From: CBDUBU01 sp965365465
GTDB taxonomy: Bacteria; Bacteroidota; Rhodothermia; Rhodothermales; DASSAV01
Assembly (NCBI GenBank): GCA_965365465.1
Contig: CBDUBU010000115.1
Coordinates: 1 to 12,076 of the forward strand
DNA length: 12,076 bases
Direction: 5' to 3'
In this document: piece after piece, positions 6,471-12,076 of the stretch
How the letters are laid out: each line of letters begins with the position of its first letter
How positions within the stretch are numbered: position 1 is the first letter of the stretch
Program-made: the position numbers and the translations under genes
The notes under the pieces: generated by a model
Told to the model about the DNA's origin: nothing
Databases searched by the model: none
The model's input: only the letters and a program-made list of their open reading frames with translations

Positions 6471-9353
6471 ATGACTTCGGGCATCGAAACCACCACCCCT
6501 GCTTCCGCAGCAACAGAACCGCCGCCTGAAAACGGCGCCCCGAACCGGCGTAACCTCGTCATCCGGGGCGCCCGCCAGCACAACCTGAAGGACCTCCATC
6601 TTGAACTGCCTCGAAACAAACTCATTGTTTTTACAGGCCCTTCAGGTTCCGGAAAATCGTCGCTCGCCTTCGACACGATCTACGCGGAAGGCCAGCGGCG
6701 CTACGTGGAAAGCCTCAGCGCCTATGCGCGGCAGTTTCTGGAGCGCATGGACAAGCCCGACGTGGACGCGATAACCGGTCTTGCGCCGGCCATCGCCATC
6801 GAGCAGAAAACCACGTCGAAGAATCCACGCTCCACGGTTGCCACGCAGACGGAAATCTATGACCATCTGCGGCTGCTCTACGCGCGCATCGGGCAGACCT
6901 TCTCGCCCATATCCGGCGAAAAAGTCACCAGAGATTCGCCGCGCTCGGCGGCTGAAACGGTGACGCAACAACTGGAAGACCGAACCCGGTTCTACCTGTG
7001 TTTCCCGGTTCCGGAGCATGGCAGGCGTTCCCTGAAAAAAGAACTGGAAGTGCTTCAGCAGCGTGGGTTTTTCCGGCTGCTCGTCCTCCCGACGGAAAAG
7101 CAGCTTGGGAAAGGCGAGCAGGAACAGACGCTCGACCTCAATGAGACCCCGCCGGACAAGGTGCGCACCTCCCGCGACCGACTGCTGGTGCTGGTGGACC
7201 GGCTGGCGACGAAAAAGGGCGATGAAGCCACGCTTTCACGCATCGCCGATTCGGTGGAACAGGCATTCCGGGAAGGCGGCGGGCGCTGCGTCATCCGGGT
7301 GCGGGGCGGGGGAAGCCTCTTTTTCAGCGAACTCTTCGAGCGGGACGGAATGGTGTTCGAGGAGCCTACGCCGCACCTCTTTTCCTTCAACAGCCCCCTC
7401 GGAGCGTGCCCGACCTGTCAGGGTTTCGGGCGCATCCCCGGCCTCGACGACGACCTGATCATTCCCAACCCCGACCTTTCGATACGGCAAGGAGCGGTTG
7501 CGCCCTTTCGCACCGAACAGTGGAGCAAGTACTTCCGCGATCTGATCCGCGTCTCTTCCCACGAACAGGTAAACATCGATACGCCCTACAGGCTGCTCTC
7601 TGACCGGGAGAAACAGATCGTCTGGGAAGGCAAGAGCGATTACGCAGGCATCTACGGCTTCTTCCGCTTTCTGGAAAAGCACGCCTACAAGATGCATTAC
7701 CGTATCTACCACGCACGCTTTCGCGGGTACACGACCTGCCCCGACTGTCACGGCTACCGGCTGCGTCCCGAAGCCTTGTATGTGAAGGCAGGCGGGCTGC
7801 ACATCGGAGAGGTCGCCGAACTGACCACGCGGGATGCCCGCACGTTCTTCGAGCACCTTTGCCTTTCGCCGTTTGAAGAAAAGGTAGCCGGACGGGTGCT
7901 GGAAGAAATCAGGAAACGCCTGCACTACCTGGTCGAAGTCGGGCTGGATTATCTGACGCTCGACCGGCTTTCGCAGACGCTCTCCGGTGGAGAAAGCCAG
8001 CGCATCAACCTGGCGACCTCGCTCGGTTCCTCGCTGGTGGGATCACTCTACGTGCTGGACGAGCCGACCATCGGACTCCACCCGCGCGATACCGACCGCC
8101 TCATCAAGATCCTGGAGCACCTGCGCGACATCGGCAACACGGTGATCGTGGTGGAGCATGAGGCTGAAATGATGCGCCGCGCCGACCGGATCGTGGACCT
8201 TGGACCCGGATCCGGTCGCTTCGGCGGCGAGATTACTTTCGAGGGGACGTACGAAGAAATTCTTCAGGCCGAAGATTCGCTGACGGGCGCCTACCTCAGC
8301 GGGCGCCGGGAGATCAAACCCGAAAGGCCGCCGCACCCCATCGACGAAGAGATGATGCTGGTCGTTGAAAACGCGCGGCAGCATAACCTGAAGCGGCTGA
8401 ACGTCCGTTTTCCTCTGAACCGGATCGTCTGTGTGACCGGCGTGAGCGGCTCCGGCAAATCGACGCTGGTGTACGATACGCTCTACCTCGGACTGAAACG
8501 CCTCAAGGGCCAGTCGGATGGCGAGGCCAAAGTGGGAGCGCACGATGCCATCCGGGGTCATGTGTTGATCGATCAGGTAGAGATGGTGGATCAGAGTCCT
8601 ATCGGGCGTTCGTCGCGCTCCAACCCGGTCACCTACATCAAGGCGTTCGACGCGATCCGGGAACTGCTCGCCGACACCCATCAGGCGCGGGTGCGCGGTT
8701 ACAAGCCCGGCTACTTCTCGTTCAACGTGCCGGGCGGGCGGTGTGAGGTCTGCCAGGGCGAAGGCGTCGTCAAGATCGAGATGCAGTTTCTGGCCGACCT
8801 CTACCTCGAATGCGAAGCGTGCAAGGGCCGGCGGTACAAGCAGGATGTGCTAGAGATCCGCTACAACGGCAAGAACATAGACGACATCCTGAACATGACG
8901 GTAGACGAGGCCGCAGTTTTCTTCGCTGGAACGCCTTCGCTCTCGAACAAGATGGGCATTCTCCGGGATATCGGCCTGGGATACCTGACGCTGGGGCAGC
9001 CCTCGAACACCCTCTCCGGCGGCGAGGCGCAGCGCATCAAGCTGGCCGCGCACCTGGGTAAGCCGGCCACCGACCACACCCTGTACCTGTTCGACGAACC
9101 TACCACGGGCCTTCATTTCGACGACATCTCGAAGCTGATGACCGCTTTCAATCGGCTGGTGGATGCAGGGCATTCGGTGGTCATCATCGAACACAACCTC
9201 GATGTCATCAAGTGCGCCGACTGGGTGATCGACCTGGGGCCGGAGGGCGGGCGGCTCGGCGGGTTTGTCGTGGCCGAAGGCTCGCCTGACGCGCTGGCCG
9301 ACAACCTGGAGAGTCCGACCGGGCGTTTCCTGCGCGCCATGTTTGCCTCATGA
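6471..9353 (+). CDS. uvrA: UvrABC system protein A (excinuclease ABC subunit A)
   Basis: A 960-residue UvrA, the ATPase that finds bulky or distorting DNA lesions and loads UvrB in nucleotide excision repair. Both ABC-type nucleotide sites are complete. Site 1 has Walker A 'GPSGSGKSS' (56-64), signature 'LSGGESQR' (504-511) and Walker B 'VLDEP' (528-532). Site 2 has Walker A 'GVSGSGKST' (657-665), signature 'LSGGEAQR' (848-855) and Walker B 'LFDEP' (873-877). Cysteine pairs typical of its zinc modules are at 313/316 (CPTC), 423/426 (CPDC), 758/761 (CEVC) and 781/784 (CEAC). The UvrB-binding and insertion regions lie between the first Walker A and its signature. Length is normal (E. coli 940). 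ATG 6471 is preferred; the frame is open back to 6363, but those residues are not UvrA-like and the 25 or so residues after 6471 already form a Pro/Ala-rich leader. There is no obvious Shine-Dalgarno. It is transcribed away from the vWA gene and alone on its strand. Confidence 0.98.
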   Translation: MTSGIETTTPASAATEPPPENGAPNRRNLVIRGARQHNLKDLHLELPRNKLIVFTGPSGSGKSSLAFDTIYAEGQRRYVESLSAYARQFLERMDKPDVDAITGLAPAIAIEQKTTSKNPRSTVATQTEIYDHLRLLYARIGQTFSPISGEKVTRDSPRSAAETVTQQLEDRTRFYLCFPVPEHGRRSLKKELEVLQQRGFFRLLVLPTEKQLGKGEQEQTLDLNETPPDKVRTSRDRLLVLVDRLATKKGDEATLSRIADSVEQAFREGGGRCVIRVRGGGSLFFSELFERDGMVFEEPTPHLFSFNSPLGACPTCQGFGRIPGLDDDLIIPNPDLSIRQGAVAPFRTEQWSKYFRDLIRVSSHEQVNIDTPYRLLSDREKQIVWEGKSDYAGIYGFFRFLEKHAYKMHYRIYHARFRGYTTCPDCHGYRLRPEALYVKAGGLHIGEVAELTTRDARTFFEHLCLSPFEEKVAGRVLEEIRKRLHYLVEVGLDYLTLDRLSQTLSGGESQRINLATSLGSSLVGSLYVLDEPTIGLHPRDTDRLIKILEHLRDIGNTVIVVEHEAEMMRRADRIVDLGPGSGRFGGEITFEGTYEEILQAEDSLTGAYLSGRREIKPERPPHPIDEEMMLVVENARQHNLKRLNVRFPLNRIVCVTGVSGSGKSTLVYDTLYLGLKRLKGQSDGEAKVGAHDAIRGHVLIDQVEMVDQSPIGRSSRSNPVTYIKAFDAIRELLADTHQARVRGYKPGYFSFNVPGGRCEVCQGEGVVKIEMQFLADLYLECEACKGRRYKQDVLEIRYNGKNIDDILNMTVDEAAVFFAGTPSLSNKMGILRDIGLGYLTLGQPSNTLSGGEAQRIKLAAHLGKPATDHTLYLFDEPTTGLHFDDISKLMTAFNRLVDAGHSVVIIEHNLDVIKCADWVIDLGPEGGRLGGFVVAEGSPDALADNLESPTGRFLRAMFAS

Positions 9354-9556
9354 AGGCAGGAGAAGCAAGGCGAACGAAACGTTCCCAACCGGCTCTGCGG
9401 ACAGGGAAACGGCGCTGCCTTGCCCGGCGTGTCTGCTGAGCAAGCCACCCCCTGCGGCGCTTCGTCGGCGCTTCCCCCGCAGGAAGGCGTTGGCCGCGCC
9501 GGGCCTCTGCCGGCTGCCCTAACTCGCCGCAAAGCGTTCAGGTTGGCAGCAAGCAA

Positions 9557-9591
9557 CCGTCCCCTGGAGGGGGCTGCCCTGCAGGGGACGG
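9557..9591. repeat. 10-bp perfect palindromic unit (REP-like)
   Basis: CCGTCCCCTG (9557-9566) and CAGGGGACGG (9582-9591) are perfect inverted copies with a 15-base loop that itself contains a G-run and a C-run. Immediately upstream is the smaller inverted repeat GGTTG/CAACC (9541-9558). GC-rich paired hairpins of this kind between convergent genes are typical of dispersed palindromic repeats. The window has only one copy, so dispersal is inferred. On the plus strand it could also help end uvrA transcription, although no T-run follows. Confidence 0.5.
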
Positions 9592-9616
9592 GGGTGTTCT
9601 TGTTAGCAAGCGCTTC

Positions 9617-9655
9617 AAAAAAGGAAGTTTCGTGCAGGGCTATCGCACGAAACTT
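9617..9655 (-). terminator. Rho-independent terminator of the DUF4153-like gene
   Basis: Minus strand: an 11-bp perfect stem (AAGTTTCGTGC with GCACGAAACTT), a 9-base loop, then CC and six T residues (9617-9622). It starts 53 bases after the TAG of the membrane-protein gene. On the plus strand only three T residues follow, so it mainly serves the minus-strand gene but could slow uvrA transcripts too. Confidence 0.8.
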
Positions 9656-9707
9656 TCCCGGACGCAACGGAACTGCCCTGACATCCCTCACAAGTGTATG
9701 CTGCACG

Positions 9708-11027
9708 CTAACCGAAGAACGGCAGCGCAATCAGCAGCGTAACGGCCCACACTGCGGCCAGCGCCGCCAGCAGACCAACCGATTCGCGGAAAACAGGCAG
9801 CCAGGGCTGGCGGCGAGCACTCCAGAGCCGGGCGCCCACCGATGCCAGGATCAGCAGCGTCGTGACGTTCCACCCGATGACGGCAAACCGGTTCGGCGTC
9901 AGACCGGATGCGAGCATCCGGCCGGAAACCGCCGCCAGGGCGTACACGTTCAGAATCAGGGTGAGCCCTCCGAGTCCGAGAACGGCGTACCGGAAGAGCG
10001 ACCGCTGCCTGCCTGACCGTGCATCGACCGGGCCGGAGACAACGACGGTCAGGAGGATCATGATAGCCAGAATGGTGGCGTTGTAAACGATGAGAACTTC
10101 CCGCTCCTCAAAAGGCTTCCGGAAGTAGACCGGAATGAACCACAGGACGTAAACGAGCAGCACGCCGAGGGCAAGCGGCAGCAGGAGCCGGGCGAGAATC
10201 CGAAGCGTGCGCGTCATGCCGGTTTGCCAGTCCTGCGCCGCAGGAGAAGCGCCGGCGTCGTAGACGCTGCCGAGCGCCAGCAGCGGGATGGCCCCGACGG
10301 CCCAGGCCGCGACTACCTGGAGGTCTTTCTCGGGGAGCCTGATGCCCAGCACCGCGAAGATGCCGTAGGTAAGTCCGACAAAGATCAGCCCGGTTCCGAA
10401 GAAGATGCCCCCTGTCAGTACGATCTCGACGGACTTGACGAGATAGGCAAAGGATTGTCTGGAAGGATCGGGATAGCCGAGGCAGAGCGTCGCTCCGACG
10501 ACAGCCCAGGACACGAACAGCAGGTGGAGGGCGCCCAGCACCGCGACATCGTCGGTTCTGTCGCCGATGGTGAGACCCACGTAAAGGGCCGCCAGCACGA
10601 CGGCGACGGCCGCCGCGGCATATCTCGTCATCCGCTTCGTCGAACGCTCGGCCCAGGCCAGGTAGGCAAGAAAGCCGACCGCCATGAGCGGCCCCCAACC
10701 CACCCAGAACAGCACGTCTGCTTCTCCCGGAAAGGGGGTCGGCGGCTTGCCGCGCGCCAGCAGGGCGCTCACGACACCGAGCAGAACGCTCGCGCCGATG
10801 ATCGCCCACCAGCGCCGGTCCTGGAAGCCCTCCTCCTCGCTTTCCGTCGGCAAATCGAGCCGGGAGGCCCAGGCTTCGAGCAGGATGTTGCCCGGGCGAT
10901 CTTCTTTGCACTGCCGGAGAGCTTCTCTGAATGCGGCTTCGTCTCCTGCTGCCTGCAGGCTCCTGTAGAGGCGTTCGAGACGCGCAGGATCTCCGCTCGC
11001 CGCCTCGATGTCATGCTTCATCGTCAT
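9708..11027 (-). CDS. Polytopic membrane protein, DUF4153-like, 439 aa
   Basis: A large integral membrane protein with about 11 predicted helices (near 74-91, 104-124, 135-153, 163-183, 203-227, 236-254, 279-298, 311-331, 345-366, 380-398 and 415-435). The C-terminal half resembles DUF4153: 'RILARLLLPLALGVLLVYVLW', a following helix, and 'SGLTPNR' before the next helix recall the family's conserved segment. No biochemical role is established for that family. The first 70 residues form a soluble helical, charged segment ('DPARLERLYRSLQAAGDEAAFREALRQC'), then an acidic linker 'TESEEEGFQDRRWW' into the first helix. ATG 11027 is preferred; ATG 11021 is also possible. The frame is open to 11162, but those 45 residues are not membrane-like and would overlap the divergent gene. 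Codon choice resembles its neighbours. It shares a control region with the divergent winged-helix regulator, so regulation by that protein is plausible. Confidence 0.7.
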   Translation of the reverse strand: MTMKHDIEAASGDPARLERLYRSLQAAGDEAAFREALRQCKEDRPGNILLEAWASRLDLPTESEEEGFQDRRWWAIIGASVLLGVVSALLARGKPPTPFPGEADVLFWVGWGPLMAVGFLAYLAWAERSTKRMTRYAAAAVAVVLAALYVGLTIGDRTDDVAVLGALHLLFVSWAVVGATLCLGYPDPSRQSFAYLVKSVEIVLTGGIFFGTGLIFVGLTYGIFAVLGIRLPEKDLQVVAAWAVGAIPLLALGSVYDAGASPAAQDWQTGMTRTLRILARLLLPLALGVLLVYVLWFIPVYFRKPFEEREVLIVYNATILAIMILLTVVVSGPVDARSGRQRSLFRYAVLGLGGLTLILNVYALAAVSGRMLASGLTPNRFAVIGWNVTTLLILASVGARLWSARRQPWLPVFRESVGLLAALAAVWAVTLLIALPFFG

Positions 11028-11081
11028 AGTCGGTACGTTGTTCGTTTGATGATAATGGGTTTCGTCCAGGTCCCTCCCGCG

Positions 11082-11110
11082 TTGCAGGTCTGACCGTTCG
11101 CCCGTAATAT
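11082..11110 (+). promoter_or_regulatory. Possible sigma-70-like promoter of the winged-helix gene
   Basis: TTGCAG (11082-11087), exactly 17 bases, then TAATAT (11105-11110). The -10 matches four of six consensus bases, the -35 only TTG. Transcription would start near 11117, about 40 bases before the GTG start and just upstream of the TGAGC repeats. On the opposite strand TTGCTC (11126-11131) and TATTAC (11104-11109), 16 bases apart, could form an overlapping promoter for the DUF4153-like gene. Both are weak. Confidence 0.3.
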
Positions 11111-11124
11111 GCCGCCAGAGTTTG

Positions 11125-11160
11125 TGAGCAACATGAGCGACATCTGAGCATTTCGTGAGC
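11125..11160 (+). repeat. Four phased TGAGC direct repeats
   Basis: TGAGC begins at 11125, 11134, 11145 and 11156, followed by A, G, A and A. Steps are 9, 11 and 11 bases, close to one helical turn, so all copies face one side of the DNA. The last copy overlaps the GTG start codon (11155) of the winged-helix regulator. OmpR/PhoB-type winged helices bind head-to-tail to direct repeats at about 11-base spacing, so an autoregulatory operator is a reasonable inference. Confidence 0.5.
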
Positions 11161-12076
11161 ATCGTGCAGGATACCCCGATCTACCGCTTCGGCGACTTCA
11201 CGCTGGACGTTGCCAACCGGGCGTTGTTATTTGACGAAGAACGCCTGGACCTCAGCGCCAGGTACTTCGATGCACTTGCCCTGCTGGTGCGGGAGCACGG
11301 CCGTCTCGTCGAGAAGGATCGTTTTTTCGAGGAAGTCTGGGACGATGTCGTAGTGAGTGACAGCGCGCTGACGCAGTGCATCAAAGAAATCCGGCGGCAG
11401 ATCGGGGACGATGCGGTGAATCCCCGGTTCATCCAGACAGTCCCCCGGCACGGGTACCGGTTCATAGGGGAAGTCTCGGTCACTGACCGCAGCGCCATGA
11501 CCGATGCTCCGGAGGCGGTCGCCGACCTTTCAGGATCTGGGGGCGATGCGGAAGCAGTCCCGGTGTCCGCAGTGCGCGACGGATCTGCTTTCACGACAAA
11601 CCTTGCCGGGTGGAGGGCGTCCGCTTTTTCAACCGCCCTTGCGACGGCGCTTGCCGGAACGTTGGGAGGCGCCGCCGCCGGACTGCTGGGGGGGATGCTC
11701 TTTGGCTTTGGGCTTGCTTACGCATCCATCGACCAGCAGATCGGAACCGCTTCGGTTTTGCTCGTGCTGATCAGCCTTGCCGGGTTGCTCGGCGCCGTGG
11801 GAGGGTTCGGAATAGGCGTCGGAATGGCCGCAGCCGACTATGCCGCAGGCAGTCGGACGGCCTGGCGGATTTTAGGAGCCGTGCTGGGGGGTATGCTCGT
11901 GGGAGGGAGCGTGAAGCTGCTCGGCGTGGATGCGTTCAACCTGCTTTTTGGGCGGACGCCTGCCGGCATCACGGGCGGGATGGAAGGCGCTGCGCTCGGT
12001 TTCGCCGTAGGGCTGGGGTCTCACCTCGGCGGCGGCTTCGACAGGGCGCCCTGGTGGCGGCCCGTCGCGGCGAGGC
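11155..12076 (+). CDS. OmpR/PhoB-type winged-helix membrane regulator, N-terminal part
   Basis: The frame is open from a GTG at 11155 to the window end (307 residues, incomplete). GTG 11164 is an alternative start; an in-frame TGA at 11134-11136 excludes earlier ones. Residues about 9-107 are a Trans_reg_C winged helix of the CadC/ToxR style. They show an N-terminal strand 'YRFGDFTLDVANRALLFDEERLD' split around the usual turn, then 'LSARYFDALALLVREHGRLVEKD'. The recognition helix is 'SALTQCIKEIRRQIGDD' (about 70-86) and the wing 'FIQTVPRHGYRFIGEV'. There is no receiver domain, so it is a one-component regulator. An acidic/Ala linker (108-150) leads to a glycine-rich membrane domain with about four helices (159-189, 200-224, 237-257, 275-292) full of GxxxG and GG pairs. 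CadC-type proteins usually have one membrane helix and a periplasmic sensor; a polytopic glycine-zipper domain is unusual. Its targets probably include itself and the divergent membrane gene. Confidence 0.85.
   Translation, partial: MSIVQDTPIYRFGDFTLDVANRALLFDEERLDLSARYFDALALLVREHGRLVEKDRFFEEVWDDVVVSDSALTQCIKEIRRQIGDDAVNPRFIQTVPRHGYRFIGEVSVTDRSAMTDAPEAVADLSGSGGDAEAVPVSAVRDGSAFTTNLAGWRASAFSTALATALAGTLGGAAAGLLGGMLFGFGLAYASIDQQIGTASVLLVLISLAGLLGAVGGFGIGVGMAAADYAAGSRTAWRILGAVLGGMLVGGSVKLLGVDAFNLLFGRTPAGITGGMEGAALGFAVGLGSHLGGGFDRAPWWRPVAAR

Larger units (their letters stand above)
9354..9707. other. 354-base convergent intergenic region, no gene
   Basis: No coding sequence or tRNA-like structure is supported here. 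From left to right it holds several structures. A tiny stem follows the uvrA stop (GAACG-AAA-CGTTC, 9372-9384). A 7-bp inverted repeat is CCTGCGG (9451-9457) with CCGCAGG (9477-9483). A 5-bp stem is GGTTG (9541-9545) with CAACC (9554-9558). Next come the strong palindrome at 9557-9591 and the terminator at 9617-9655. The density of inverted repeats and the sharp C-run/G-run composition differ from the flanking genes and suggest a palindromic intergenic element. No clear T-rich terminator for uvrA was seen. Confidence 0.6.

Noticed and set aside
6250..6513. 88-residue N-terminal extension of the vWA protein
   Set aside because: It would overlap the start of divergent uvrA and precedes the point where the two-anchor family begins; not membrane-like.
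9113..9730. 205-residue minus-strand frame crossing the end of uvrA and the gap
   Set aside because: Overlaps conserved UvrA coding sequence and the terminator hairpin; composition is typical of a shadow frame.
10224..11093. 289-residue plus-strand open frame opposite the DUF4153-like gene
   Set aside because: The minus-strand frame encodes clear membrane helices; this frame is charged, low in pattern and has no RBS.
11133..11147. Tiny ORF ATG-AGC-GAC-ATC-TGA before the winged-helix gene
   Set aside because: Four codons only, without an RBS; the sequence is better explained as part of the TGAGC repeats.
1..12076. tRNA, rRNA, CRISPR, insertion sequence, defence or phage genes
   Set aside because: No regularly spaced long repeats, transposase or integrase motifs, or tRNA-like cloverleaf or T-arm sequences were seen anywhere in the window.

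Overview
This window is a GC-rich, ordinary-looking piece of bacterial chromosome. It holds nine protein genes: seven complete and two cut by the window edges. The best guess at origin is a GC-rich member of the Bacteroidota/Rhodothermota. The evidence is a von Willebrand factor A protein of the BatA two-anchor type, a CBS-ACT protein of the kind common in that group, weak or absent Shine-Dalgarno sequences before most genes, and a textbook Bacteroidota promoter (TTTG-N19-TAnnTTTG) in front of hflX. The assignment is inferred from style; no rRNA is present to test it.

Layout, left to right. (1) 1-393, plus: the C-terminal end of a family-3 glycoside hydrolase. (2) 414-6249: five minus-strand genes. 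Read in their own direction (from 6249 down) they are a vWA/BatA-like membrane protein, a small membrane protein with a possible PH-like tail, the ribosome-associated GTPase HflX, a CBS-ACT protein, and a small helical protein of unknown function. Internal signals break this run into units: a strong promoter before hflX (3384-3414) and a clear intrinsic terminator after the CBS gene (1009-1037). (3) 6250-6470: a divergent promoter region with a cluster of TTCCTG half-sites. (4) 6471-9353, plus: uvrA, the damage-recognition subunit of nucleotide excision repair. (5) 9354-9707: a 354-base convergent gap with no gene, holding a strong palindrome and the terminator of the next gene. (6) 9708-11027, minus: a polytopic membrane protein resembling DUF4153. 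(7) 11028-11154: a divergent control region with four TGAGC repeats at 9, 11 and 11 base steps. (8) 11155 to the end, plus: a one-component regulator with an OmpR/PhoB-type winged helix fused to a glycine-rich polytopic membrane domain, running off the window.

Most genes are housekeeping or stress functions (UvrA for DNA damage, HflX for stalled ribosomes) and do not form one pathway. The most interesting part is the right end. There a membrane-embedded winged-helix regulator is divergent from a large membrane protein, and helically phased repeats lie over the regulator's own start codon. This could be a small membrane-sensing regulatory module. No CRISPR array, insertion sequence, tRNA, rRNA or defence cassette was found, and I do not see a convincing new multi-gene system.
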